From the NCBI GenBank assembly GCA_035399665.1, contig DAOPJM010000020.1:1-33129 (forward strand): a stretch of 33,129 nt of DNA, written 5' to 3'. The notes below the pieces were generated by a model. That model did no database searches. It was not told where the DNA came from and saw nothing but the letters and a program-made list of their open reading frames with translations. This stretch comes from DAOPJM01 sp035399665. GTDB taxonomy: Bacteria; Bacillota; Clostridia; Christensenellales; CAG-138. A program made the translations under genes and the position numbers. This document shows, piece after piece, positions 1-7,502 of the stretch (positions within the stretch are counted from its first letter, which is position 1; each line of letters starts with the position of its first letter).

Positions 1-719
1 CGGGCGTTAAGACCTACACCTGCTCCGTCTGCGGCGGCACATACACGGAAGACATTCCTGCGACCGGACACACGGTGGTCGTCGATGAGGGCATACCCGC
101 GACCTACACCTCAACAGGTCTTACAGAGGGTTCGCATTGTTCCGTATGCGGAGAAATCCTTCTTGCGCAGACGGTAGTCCCGATGGTCGCACCCACCAAC
201 CTGGGCGCACAGGCCAAGACCGACGGCAGCGCAATCCGCTTCGGCGTGCAGTTCGACTTTGAAACGTTGAAGGCTTCCTTCGACGTCGGCGATGAGGTCA
301 ATATCTACTTCCTCGTCAACGCGAAGCACAACTTTAACGCCGACAACCCCGAGCTGTTGGACAACAACGGTGATCCTACCGGCACAAGGGCTGTGGAGCT
401 TGCTAACTTCAAATGGCTCGCGGAGTATGAGGATATGGACGTTGCGCAGTTCGTTGCGACGCTCAGAGAATCGGGCATTAAGGTGTTTGATTACAGCGCG
501 GCGAACGGAACCATTACCTTTGCCGTGACCATCACGGGCATGACCGGTAATGAGGCAATGGACGTAGTGTTCCGCCCGTTCATCGTGGAGGGTGCGACCG
601 TTGATGGCGCGTACAACAACTGCGGCATCCAGAAGTACAACAGTGTTCAGAGGATACTTGAAGCCTACGCCGGCATCATCGCGGACGGCAGCTCCATAGT
701 GTTCCCGGATGAACAATAG
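1..719 (+). CDS. C-terminal part of a secreted surface protein with Cys-x-x-Cys-Gly repeats (5' end outside window)
   Basis: The reading frame is open from the window edge (first full codon at base 3), so this is the C-terminus of a longer protein. The first ~60 residues hold two Cys-rich units (CSVCGG...IPATGH and CSVCGEILLAQ). Such short repeats are common in large extracellular proteins of gut Clostridia, often in many tandem copies. After them comes a ~150-residue domain beginning around APTNLGAQAK, rich in Asp, Asn, Thr and Val and probably a beta-rich extracellular fold. I do not recognise a family. The gene ends with TAG 12 nt before the small peptide gene, which shares its transcript. 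The function is unknown; a cell-surface or secreted role is inferred from composition and repeat type. Signal peptide and anchor, if any, lie outside the window or are absent from this end. Confidence 0.75.
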   Translation, partial: GVKTYTCSVCGGTYTEDIPATGHTVVVDEGIPATYTSTGLTEGSHCSVCGEILLAQTVVPMVAPTNLGAQAKTDGSAIRFGVQFDFETLKASFDVGDEVNIYFLVNAKHNFNADNPELLDNNGDPTGTRAVELANFKWLAEYEDMDVAQFVATLRESGIKVFDYSAANGTITFAVTITGMTGNEAMDVVFRPFIVEGATVDGAYNNCGIQKYNSVQRILEAYAGIIADGSSIVFPDEQ

Positions 720-731
720 GAGGATGAGAAA

Positions 732-896
732 ATGAAGAAGTACGAAGCACCGAGCATGAAGCAGCTTGAGTTGGACGTTAATGACGTTGTTACTTCGAGT
801 GTTGTGAACTGGGTTAACGAGGGCGGCAATATCGTCACTACGGATCCTTCGGGCTCTACGGAGATCGAGCTTCCCGGCGATTGGACCACGCCGTAA
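732..896 (+). CDS. 54-residue peptide, unknown function
   Basis: The ATG follows an AGGAGGATGAG ribosome binding site with good spacing, and the frame closes with TAA just before a strong terminator. This is too good a gene context to dismiss as noise. The product starts MKKYEAPSMKQLELDVNDVV and ends in an acidic, Pro/Gly/Thr-rich tail (ELPGDWTTP). It has no cysteines, no signal peptide and no membrane segment. Short peptides opening with MKKYE-P and followed by an acidic 'DVVT-S' stretch are, to my recollection, frequent hypothetical proteins in Clostridia, and the leader-plus-core look recalls RiPP precursors. No maturation enzyme is visible here. It is probably co-transcribed with the upstream surface protein gene. 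The existence of the gene is fairly sure; its function is unknown. Confidence 0.65.
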   Translation: MKKYEAPSMKQLELDVNDVVTSSVVNWVNEGGNIVTTDPSGSTEIELPGDWTTP

Positions 897-917
897 ACCT
901 TTGAACTAAATGTGGAA

Positions 918-945
918 GGGCAGCCGCCTCGGCGGTTGCCCTTTT
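918..945 (+). terminator. Rho-independent terminator after the 54-aa peptide gene
   Basis: GGGCAGCCGCC and GGCGGTTGCCC form an 11-bp stem with one G-U pair around a very tight turn, followed by TTTT. It closes the surface protein/peptide transcript. Confidence 0.85.
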
Positions 946-977
946 GCGTACTTTTTTACTTGGAAGCAAAATTGATA

Positions 978-1006
978 TTGACAAAAAGCAACGTGTATGA
1001 TACATT
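978..1006 (+). promoter_or_regulatory. Sigma-A promoter of tRNA-Trp
   Basis: A perfect TTGACA (978-983), 17-bp spacer and TACATT (1001-1006) place the start of transcription near base 1013, a few bases before the mature tRNA 5' end. Confidence 0.75.
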
Positions 1007-1018
1007 ATTCGGGTGCGA

Positions 1019-1092
1019 AGGGGCATGATGTAATGGTAACATAGCGGTCTCCAAAACCGTTCTTGTGGGTTCGAGCCCTACTGCCCCTGCCA
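1019..1092 (+). tRNA. tRNA-Trp (anticodon CCA)
   Basis: A full cloverleaf can be drawn. The acceptor AGGGGCA pairs with TGCCCCT, followed by discriminator G and an encoded CCA (1090-1092). The D stem is ATGT/ACAT, and the anticodon stem GCGGT/ACCGT carries loop CTCCAAA with anticodon CCA at 1051-1053. The T stem GTGGG/CCTAC holds the loop TTCGAGC. The gene is monocistronic, with its own promoter and terminator. Confidence 0.95.
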
Positions 1093-1097
1093 GAATG

Positions 1098-1123
1098 AAC
1101 CACTTCTTCGGAAGTGGTTTTTT
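1098..1123 (+). terminator. Terminator of tRNA-Trp
   Basis: AACCACTTC and GAAGTGGTT form a perfect 9-bp stem closed by a TTCG tetraloop and followed by a T run. Confidence 0.9.
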
Positions 1124-1148
1124 CAATGACACTTGCCCTATGGTATTA

Positions 1149-1230
1149 TTGCATCGTCAACCACCCCCTTTGTCATCCTGAGCGAAGTCGAAGGATCTTG
1201 CTGAAAACTCAGAAGTCAAGAGCCGCTTCC
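1149..1230. repeat. 82-bp direct repeat, copy 1
   Basis: This stretch (starting TTGCATCGTC, ending AGCCGCTTCC) recurs base for base, as far as I can align it, at 1361-1442. It contains the dispersed motif GTCATCCTGAG...CGAAGGATCTTG and the following CTGAAAACTCAGAAGTCAAG arm. Near-perfect identity suggests recent duplication or active homogenisation. Confidence 0.9.
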
Positions 1231-1320
1231 CTTCGTGGCAATCCTTATCCCACGGGGGAGCGCAGCTATTATTACAAGTCTGTTTCAAGACCCTTCGTCG
1301 CTGTCGCTCCTCAGGATGAC
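1172..1320. repeat. MITE-like element with imperfect terminal inverted repeats (full copy)
   Basis: The element opens with GTCATCCTGAG...GAAGGATCTTG and closes with the inverted form CAAGACCCTTCG...CTCAGGATGAC, about 149 bp overall. It has no coding capacity. Related halves occur in both orientations at 1384-1412, 8253-8299, 8334-8379, 8433-8461, 12850-13007, 19429-19457, 19579-19652 and 33086-33129. The layout is that of a small non-autonomous mobile element or a REP-type repeat. No transposase is present in the window. Confidence 0.75.
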
Positions 1321-1360
1321 GGCGAAGGTTTATTGCCCAAATATGCAACCTGTGATGTGT

Positions 1361-1442
1361 TTGCATCGTCAACCACCCCCTTTGTCATCCTGAGCGAAGT
1401 CGAAGGATCTTGCTGAAAACTCAGAAGTCAAGAGCCGCTTCC
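1361..1442. repeat. 82-bp direct repeat, copy 2
   Basis: Second copy of the sequence at 1149-1230. The inverted right half is missing: the copy stops at 1442, where sequence leading to spmA begins, only 46 bp before its start codon. Nothing else recognisable lies between 1124 and 1488. Confidence 0.9.
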
Positions 1443-1488
1443 ACCGCACCTTGCGTCTATACCGTTCAAGTTCGGCATAAACTGTCAC

Positions 1489-2049
1489 ATGAATTTCGTA
1501 TTCGTTATGATGCTCGCCGTGGGCATTGTCGTGATGATCATAACAAAGGGCGGAGACGCCGCGCTGAACGCGTTGCTTTCCGGCGCGGGCGAGGCCGTGA
1601 CCCTCTGCCTTTCCATGTGCGGAGCATACATATTCTGGATGGGCTTCATGGGCGTAGTCAAGAAAAGCGGGTTGATGGACGGCCTTTCAAAGCTGCTTTC
1701 ACCCGCGATGCGCTTCCTGTTTCCTAATGCGGGCGAGGCCGCCGCCGCTATATCCATGAACATTTCAGCCAACATGCTCGGCATGGGCAACGCCGCCACC
1801 CCCTACGGTATCGAGGCCATGCGTCTGATGCAAAAGAACAACCCCAAGCCCAATATCGCCACCTATGAGATGTGCGTTTTCCTGTGTATCAACGCTTCCT
1901 GCCTTGAGCTGCTCCCGTCGGGGCTTATCGCTCTGCGCCAAGCCTGCGGCAGTACCGCGCCCGCTTCCATAGTCCTGCCCACCTTTCTGTCCTCCGCTTG
2001 CGCAACCATCGTCGCCGTGCTCTGCTGCAAGCTCCTGCCGCAAGCATGA
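1489..2049 (+). CDS. spmA: Spore maturation protein A
   Basis: This is a 186-residue integral membrane protein of the nucleoside-recognition/Gate domain family. SpmA acts with SpmB in the forespore during sporulation; in Bacillus and Clostridium the pair is needed for full core dehydration and heat resistance. The protein shows hydrophobic helices at roughly residues 2-18, 25-50 and 150-180, and the family-typical central stretch with ISANMLGMGNAATP followed by GIEAM. The length is close to the ~196 aa of B. subtilis SpmA. The gene overlaps spmB by ATGA, so the two are translationally coupled. No Shine-Dalgarno sequence precedes the ATG. CATAAACT at 1476-1483 resembles a sigma-E -10 box and would place the transcript start at about the start codon, but this is weak evidence. 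A dispersed repeat ends 46 bp upstream. Confidence 0.92.
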   Translation: MNFVFVMMLAVGIVVMIITKGGDAALNALLSGAGEAVTLCLSMCGAYIFWMGFMGVVKKSGLMDGLSKLLSPAMRFLFPNAGEAAAAISMNISANMLGMGNAATPYGIEAMRLMQKNNPKPNIATYEMCVFLCINASCLELLPSGLIALRQACGSTAPASIVLPTFLSSACATIVAVLCCKLLPQA

Positions 2050-2558
2050 TATCCGCGCTTGTCCCAATTTTTGTACTACTTGTCATGCTGTACGCGCTGA
2101 TACGGCGAGTAGACGTGTTCTCAGCGTTCTGTGAGGGCGCGACGGGCGCGCTGCCGCTCATCGGCACGATACTCCCTTGTCTTGCCGCCATGCTCATTGC
2201 GATAAGCGTGTTCCGCGAGAGCGGCGCTATGGACTTCGTTGTACGCCTGCTTGAGCCGCTGTGCGACCCGATAGGCTTTGACGTGAGGCTGCTTCCTTTG
2301 GTGCTGCTCCGACCGTTTTCGGGCAGTGCGGCAATGGCGATAAACTCTGACATCATGCTTAAGTACGGCGCGGACTCCAAGGTCGGCTACCTCGCGTCCA
2401 TATTGGTAGGCGCGTCCGAGACCGTGTTCTACACCGTGGCGCTGTACTTCGGCGCGATAGGCGTCAAGCGCACCCGCTTCACCATCCCCGTCGCAATGCT
2501 TGCGACCCTCGTTTCCGTGGTCACGGGCGTTATTTTCGGAAACCTGTTCTATCGTTGA
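2046..2558 (+). CDS. spmB: Spore maturation protein B
   Basis: This 170-residue membrane protein is the partner of SpmA. The start is the ATG overlapping the spmA stop (ATGA at 2046-2049); an in-frame upstream start at 1998 would give an unlikely basic extension. Features typical of SpmB are the RPFSGSAAM segment near the middle and GASETVFYTVALYFGAIGVK towards the C-terminus, a Gate-domain signature. The family's usual length is about 175 residues, so the gene is complete. It is presumably expressed in sporulation with spmA. The last bases of the gene overlap the -35 box of the downstream promoter. Confidence 0.92.
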   Translation: MISALVPIFVLLVMLYALIRRVDVFSAFCEGATGALPLIGTILPCLAAMLIAISVFRESGAMDFVVRLLEPLCDPIGFDVRLLPLVLLRPFSGSAAMAINSDIMLKYGADSKVGYLASILVGASETVFYTVALYFGAIGVKRTRFTIPVAMLATLVSVVTGVIFGNLFYR

Positions 2559-2583
2559 AATAGTTGATAAGCTGTGATATAAT
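2555..2583 (+). promoter_or_regulatory. Sigma-A promoter of the S9 peptidase operon
   Basis: TTGAAA (2555-2560), 17-bp spacer and a perfect TATAAT (2578-2583) preceded by TG one base upstream (extended -10). The -35 box overlaps the spmB stop codon. The predicted start near 2590 lies 18 bp before the ATG. Confidence 0.75.
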
Positions 2584-2607
2584 CAAAGGAAAACGAAGGA
2601 GAACTAT

Positions 2608-4596
2608 ATGAAAAAGGTCGATTATGAGCATTTTTCCAGATTTCGCTATCCTTTGAGTCTGAAAGCCTATCAGGACAAGCTATATTGTATAATCAAAAGC
2701 GCCGACATGGAGGGCAACAAGTACAGCTCCGACATATTCGCGATTGAGAACGGGCATGTGCGCAAGCTGACCTCAACGGGCGACGTCTCAAACTTCTACC
2801 CCACCGAGAAGGGTATCATCTTTCCAAGCCTCAGGCGTGACGCCGACAAGGAAACCGCCAAGAGCGGCATACCGCTGACGGTTCTGCAATGCCTGCCCTA
2901 TGACGGCGGCGAAGCATGTGAGTTTCTGCGCCTTGATTACTCGGTGGGCGGTATCGAGTTCATCACCCCCACGCACTTTTTCTTCACCGCCAACTACTCC
3001 CACGCGTTCGCAAAGGCCATGAACGAGAGCGAGAACGACCCGAAGAAGGCCGCCGCTCTTGTCAAGGAGGACGAGGACTATGACGTTCTGGACGAAATAC
3101 CCTTCTGGAGCAATGGCGCGGGGATGACCTACAAGAATCGTGATAGGCTGTATATATATAAAGAAGGAACTGTCACCGCTGTTACCGACGAATGGACGAA
3201 CACGGGAGCCTTACGGCTGTCGGCGGACAGATCCAAGCTGTACTTCATGGCGTCGCGCTATGAAAGCAAGATGACCCTTGAGGACAAGCTCATGGAGCTG
3301 GACATAGCTACGGGCAAGGTTCGGGACATTTCCGTAAGCGAAAAGCATATGCACGCAGATGTTATCCCAATGGACAAGGGGATAATGATATTTGCCGGCA
3401 CCGCTGAAAAGCACGGCGCGAACACCAACGCCAATGTGTATTTCCGCAGCGACGAAGGTGATGTAAGGCTGCTCTATGACGGCGGTATGCACTGCTTCTA
3501 CAACAGCGTCGGCAGCGATATCAACATGGCGAGGGGCATAGCTTCTCCGCTTGCTCTCGGCGGCAAGGCATACGTCACCGACACGCAGTACGAGGGCTGT
3601 CAGCTTATGTCCATCGACGCGCAAAGCGGCGCGATTGAGAACTTCACCAACATTGACGGCGCGGTGAACGAAGCCGTGTTCCACGGTGACGGCTTTGCGG
3701 TTATTGCGCAGATTGGCAGAGCGGGCGGCGAGATTTACCAAATCGATTACGCCGGCAAGCCAACCTTGATTTCCGACATCAACACTTCACTTTCGGATTA
3801 CGAGTACTCCGAGCCAAAGCCCCTGAGCTTCGTCAATGCCGAGGGTACGGAGATTCACGGCTTCGTCATCAACCCCATGGATTTTGACCCGAGCAGGAAG
3901 TACCCTGCCATACTGGATGTACACGGCGGCCCCAAGACGGTTTACGGCACGGCCTACTTCCATGAGATGCAGCTTTGGGCGCAGCGCGGCTATGTCGTGA
4001 TGTTCTGCAACCCGACCGGCGGCGACGGCAGAGGCGACGAGTTCGCGGACCTCTGCGGCGGCTATGGCAAGACCGACTTTGACGACCTCATGAGCTTTAC
4101 AGACCTTGTGTTAGAGCATTGCCCCTACATCGACGATAAGCGCGTGGGCGTTACGGGCGGCAGCTACGGCGGATTCATGACCAACTGGATAATTGGGCAT
4201 ACCAATCGCTTCGCGGCTGCGGCGTCGCAGCGCAGCATATCGAACTGGCTGTCCTTCTACGGTCTGTCCGACATAGGCTACTTCTTCGCTTCCGATCAGC
4301 AGGCGTCCGACCCGTGGAGCGACCCCAAGAAGATGTGGGACCATTCGCCGCTCAAATATGCGGACAAGGCGACTACGCCCACGCTGTTTATACACTCGGA
4401 GAAGGATTATCGCTGCAACATGGAGGAGGGCTTGCAGATGTTCACCGCGTTGGTGAATCACGGCGTACCCACAAGGCTGTGCCTGTTCCATGGCGAGACG
4501 CATGAGCTGTCCCGAAGCGGCAAGCCCAAGCACAGGGTCAGAAGGCTCAAGGAGATTACCGAGTGGTTTGACAAGTATTTGAAGGCGGAGAATTAG
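2608..4596 (+). CDS. S9 family serine peptidase (acylaminoacyl-peptidase/prolyl oligopeptidase type)
   Basis: This 662-residue enzyme probably cleaves short peptides or removes N-acylated or dipeptide units in the cytoplasm; no signal peptide is visible. Residues ~1-380 form the irregular beta-propeller expected in this family, which restricts access to small substrates. Residues ~400-660 are the alpha/beta hydrolase domain. The catalytic triad can be read: Ser519 in GGSYGGF, Asp600 in HSEKDY and His632 in GETHE. DVHGGP around residue 440 supplies the oxyanion hole. The start codon follows GAAGGAG at good spacing. The next gene, an amidohydrolase, begins one base after this stop codon, so the two are one operon and may serve peptide or amide breakdown. 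The exact specificity cannot be read from sequence. Confidence 0.93.
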   Translation: MKKVDYEHFSRFRYPLSLKAYQDKLYCIIKSADMEGNKYSSDIFAIENGHVRKLTSTGDVSNFYPTEKGIIFPSLRRDADKETAKSGIPLTVLQCLPYDGGEACEFLRLDYSVGGIEFITPTHFFFTANYSHAFAKAMNESENDPKKAAALVKEDEDYDVLDEIPFWSNGAGMTYKNRDRLYIYKEGTVTAVTDEWTNTGALRLSADRSKLYFMASRYESKMTLEDKLMELDIATGKVRDISVSEKHMHADVIPMDKGIMIFAGTAEKHGANTNANVYFRSDEGDVRLLYDGGMHCFYNSVGSDINMARGIASPLALGGKAYVTDTQYEGCQLMSIDAQSGAIENFTNIDGAVNEAVFHGDGFAVIAQIGRAGGEIYQIDYAGKPTLISDINTSLSDYEYSEPKPLSFVNAEGTEIHGFVINPMDFDPSRKYPAILDVHGGPKTVYGTAYFHEMQLWAQRGYVVMFCNPTGGDGRGDEFADLCGGYGKTDFDDLMSFTDLVLEHCPYIDDKRVGVTGGSYGGFMTNWIIGHTNRFAAAASQRSISNWLSFYGLSDIGYFFASDQQASDPWSDPKKMWDHSPLKYADKATTPTLFIHSEKDYRCNMEEGLQMFTALVNHGVPTRLCLFHGETHELSRSGKPKHRVRRLKEITEWFDKYLKAEN

Positions 4597-4597
4597 T

Positions 4598-6172
4598 GTG
4601 AAAAAGCTGTTTTGCGACGCGGTTTTCCATACGGGACGAACGCGGGACGAGAGCTTTGCCTACATGCTCACCGAGAACGGCAGGATAATCGAGCTTTCCG
4701 ACGTCGAGCCGCGTTCCTATGATGAGCGCGTGTCACTCGGCGGGGTTCACGCGTACCCCTGCCTTATCGACGCGCATATGCACCTTGTAAGCTCCATATT
4801 CACCGCGACGCTTTGCTTCAACATGGCAGAGGTTGTCGCAAACAGCTTGGAGCCGCACAACATCGAGGGAGTGGCGGAGCGCATAAGGCGCTTTGCCGCC
4901 CTCAGAAGCTCGGACAGGCTGCTCAACGCGGCAAACTATGTCACCGCCGCCATCGATGAGCGCAGGCTTCCCACAAGGTCGGAGCTGGACGAGTGGACGG
5001 GCGGCAGAGCCATCATGATTTCAACCATTGACGGTCACGCCTCCGCGCTGTCAAGCGAGGCAATGAAGCTCTTGGGACTTCCGTTTTCAAAGCTGGGACA
5101 GTATTATGGGCTGGCTCATGAGGAATATCAGGGCAGACTTATGCGCTTTATGGCGGGGTGCATGGACGAGGACGCCATGATAAAGGGCGCGATTCGTCTG
5201 CAAAACGAGTGCGCGGGCTATGGCATAGGCGCGTTGGGCGCGCTTGAGGGCGGCGGCAGGGACGCGGACAGCTCAGCGCTTTTGCGCACGGCCGAGATTG
5301 CGGCAAGGATGGACCTTGCGGTCTGTATGTATCCGCAGTGCTTTGACGAGGACAGCGTTTTGCAGGTTCAGCGGTACTTTAGGCGCAAGCGTTTGGGCGG
5401 CTGCGGCGACTGGGAGATGGACGGCGCTGTCGGCGCGCATACCGCCGCGTTCTATGAGAGCTACGGCGACACGGGCGAGACGGCTTCCTGCTATATGTCG
5501 CAGGAGACGGTGAACGAAAAGGTGGAGAAGCTTGACAAAGAGGGCTATGCCCTGGCGTCCCATGCAATAGGCACGGCGGCGATTGACCGCATACTCGCGG
5601 CCTATGAGCGGCTTGACACAAAGACCATGCATCGCATAGAGCATTTCGAGTTTCCGTCTGAATCCGCTGTGAAAAGGGTGACAGCATTGAAAGACAGGGT
5701 AGCCGTGACCATGCAGCCCGGATTCTCATGGATAGACAAGCGTTTTCAACGGAGCTACGATAAGTTTCTAAGACCTGAGCAGATTGCAAGGCAGCGCTTA
5801 AGAACGCTCGTTCGCGGGGGAGTTTGTCTCTGCGGGTCGTCGGATGCACCCGTGCAGGGCATAGACCCTTATCTGCAAATGCAGGGAATGACACAGTTCC
5901 ATGTTGATGAGGAATCGATAAGCCCCTATGAGGCTTTTTGTACCTACACCATAAACCCCGCGAAGGCCATGGGCATGACCGCTGACCTTGGGAGCTTGGA
6001 AACGGGCAAGCTCGCGAGCTTCTTTGTCGCGGACAGGGACTTCTTCGGGCTTGACGCGGGTGAGGTCGGGGAGTTCCGACCAAAGGCGGTCTATTACGGC
6101 GGCGAACGCTATGAGGCGTTGAGCGATGATAACGCGGAAAGCTTTATGCGGCGCGGCGCGAAGCTGATATAG
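4598..6172 (+). CDS. Metal-dependent amidohydrolase, YtcJ-like
   Basis: This 524-residue member of the amidohydrolase superfamily (amidohydrolase_3/YtcJ group) would hydrolyse an amide or related C-N bond in a small molecule. The substrate is unknown. Metal-site residues visible in order: His60 and His62 (DAHMHL), His322 (SHAIGTAA), His345/His349 (HRIEHFEF) and Asp416 (GSSDAPV). The C-terminus has the typical ending of the group, in which the barrel is followed by a return to the small beta domain (NPAKAMGMTADLGSLETGKLASF). It starts with GTG one base after the peptidase stop codon, with GGCGGAG just upstream, so translation is probably coupled. The length is normal. The family assignment is firm; the physiological role is open. 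Confidence 0.9.
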   Translation: MKKLFCDAVFHTGRTRDESFAYMLTENGRIIELSDVEPRSYDERVSLGGVHAYPCLIDAHMHLVSSIFTATLCFNMAEVVANSLEPHNIEGVAERIRRFAALRSSDRLLNAANYVTAAIDERRLPTRSELDEWTGGRAIMISTIDGHASALSSEAMKLLGLPFSKLGQYYGLAHEEYQGRLMRFMAGCMDEDAMIKGAIRLQNECAGYGIGALGALEGGGRDADSSALLRTAEIAARMDLAVCMYPQCFDEDSVLQVQRYFRRKRLGGCGDWEMDGAVGAHTAAFYESYGDTGETASCYMSQETVNEKVEKLDKEGYALASHAIGTAAIDRILAAYERLDTKTMHRIEHFEFPSESAVKRVTALKDRVAVTMQPGFSWIDKRFQRSYDKFLRPEQIARQRLRTLVRGGVCLCGSSDAPVQGIDPYLQMQGMTQFHVDEESISPYEAFCTYTINPAKAMGMTADLGSLETGKLASFFVADRDFFGLDAGEVGEFRPKAVYYGGERYEALSDDNAESFMRRGAKLI

Positions 6173-6182
6173 GGGAAATTGA

Positions 6183-7502
6183 GTGTCGGGACGCCGCAGG
6201 GCGGTCGGCGGAATGAAGGTAAACAAGACCATGAGGACGGAGCTGTCAAATATTAAGGAAAAGGGCGTTCTGTTGGCGCGCTATCTGTTGGTGTCGGCAA
6301 AATGGCTCGGGCTTGCGCTGTTGTGCGGCGTAGTCGCGGGAGCGGTGGGCATAGGCTTCCACTTCTGCGTGGACAAAGTAACCGAGTGGCGGCAGGAGTG
6401 GGGTTACTTTCTGTGGGCGCTGCCCGCGTTGGGACTTGTCATCGTATTTTTGTATAAGAAGCTGGGGCTTGAGAACGACACCGGCACGAACGGCGTTTTT
6501 GACAGCGTCAGGCACGGCAAGAAGGTCTCAAGCAAGCTTGCCCCCGCCATATTCATTGGGACAATTTTGACTCACTTCGGGGGAGGCTCATCCGGCAGAG
6601 AGGGCGCGGCGCTGCAACTCGGGGGAAGCGTGTCGGCCATGATAGGCAGATTGTTCAAGGTGGATGAATCGGGCTTGCGCATAGCGGAGCTTTGCGGAAT
6701 GTCGGCGGTGTTCTCCGCGCTGTTTGGAACTCCGCTTACGGCAACTATATTCTGTATCGAGGTCATGAGCCCCGGACTGATTTACAACTGGGCGCTGCTT
6801 CCCTGTCTTGCTGCTTCGCTCGCGGCCTATGTGCTGTCGCTGCTCTGCGGAATCGCGCCGCTCACATATACGTTGATGACCGTGCCGGAATCCACAGAGC
6901 TTGTGACCTTGCTGAAGGTCGCGCTGCTGGGCGTGATGTGCGCGGTGGTGAGCATAGGTATTTGCGAATCCATGCATAACGGCGCCAAGCTGTACAAAAA
7001 GCTGTTCCCAAACCCTTACCTTAGGATAGCGGTGGGCGGCACAATAATAATTGGGCTGACCTACCTTGTCGGCAGCGGCGATTACAACGGCGCGGGCATG
7101 AACGTGGTCTATCGCGCCTTGGGCGGAGATTGCGTCTGGTACGCCTTCATACTCAAGCTGTTGTTCACGGCACTCACGCTGTGCGCGGGGTTCAAGGGAG
7201 GCGAGATAGTCCCGACCATGTTCATAGGGGCTACTTTCGGATGCGCGGTGGGGCCGCTGTTGGGGCTTGACCCCGGGTTTGCCGCCGCGATAGGCCTTTG
7301 CGCAACGTTCTGCGGCGCGACAAACAGCCCGCTTGCGAGTATAATTCTCTCCGTAGAGGTGTTCGGCTCGCAGAACGTGCTGTACTTCGCGCTGGCCTGC
7401 GCGATAAGCTTTGTGTTGTCGGGAAATTTCTCGCTGTACTCGTCGCAAATGCCCGTGTTCAGCAAGCTGCTGCCCAAGAGACAGAGCAATTTAGAGCTTT
7501 AA
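6183..7502 (+). CDS. ClC-family anion channel or transporter
   Basis: This 439-residue polytopic membrane protein of the ClC family moves chloride or another small anion, by proton exchange or as a channel. The gating-glutamate motif is clear (GREGA, Glu140, after HFGGGSS), followed by LQLGG. The first selectivity motif, usually GSGIP, reads GTNGV at 101-105, and the third, usually GxFxP, reads GGEIVP at 339-344. The protein therefore lacks the central Ser of classical chloride/proton exchangers. No CBS domains follow, as in most bacterial ClCs. The GTG start at 6183 is preceded by AGGGGA. An ATG at 6213 is the alternative and would drop ten basic residues. It follows the amidohydrolase by 10 nt and is probably in the same operon. 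It converges with the PAP2 gene and overlaps it by four bases. Confidence 0.9.
   Translation: MSGRRRAVGGMKVNKTMRTELSNIKEKGVLLARYLLVSAKWLGLALLCGVVAGAVGIGFHFCVDKVTEWRQEWGYFLWALPALGLVIVFLYKKLGLENDTGTNGVFDSVRHGKKVSSKLAPAIFIGTILTHFGGGSSGREGAALQLGGSVSAMIGRLFKVDESGLRIAELCGMSAVFSALFGTPLTATIFCIEVMSPGLIYNWALLPCLAASLAAYVLSLLCGIAPLTYTLMTVPESTELVTLLKVALLGVMCAVVSIGICESMHNGAKLYKKLFPNPYLRIAVGGTIIIGLTYLVGSGDYNGAGMNVVYRALGGDCVWYAFILKLLFTALTLCAGFKGGEIVPTMFIGATFGCAVGPLLGLDPGFAAAIGLCATFCGATNSPLASIILSVEVFGSQNVLYFALACAISFVLSGNFSLYSSQMPVFSKLLPKRQSNLEL

Noticed and set aside
1114..1416. 100-codon open frame across the repeats
   Set aside because: It is made of the dispersed repeat read through, with no ribosome binding site or known family.
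6100..6212. Fluoride riboswitch before the ClC gene
   Set aside because: Only 10 nt separate it from the preceding gene, and I see no fluoride aptamer-like sequence.
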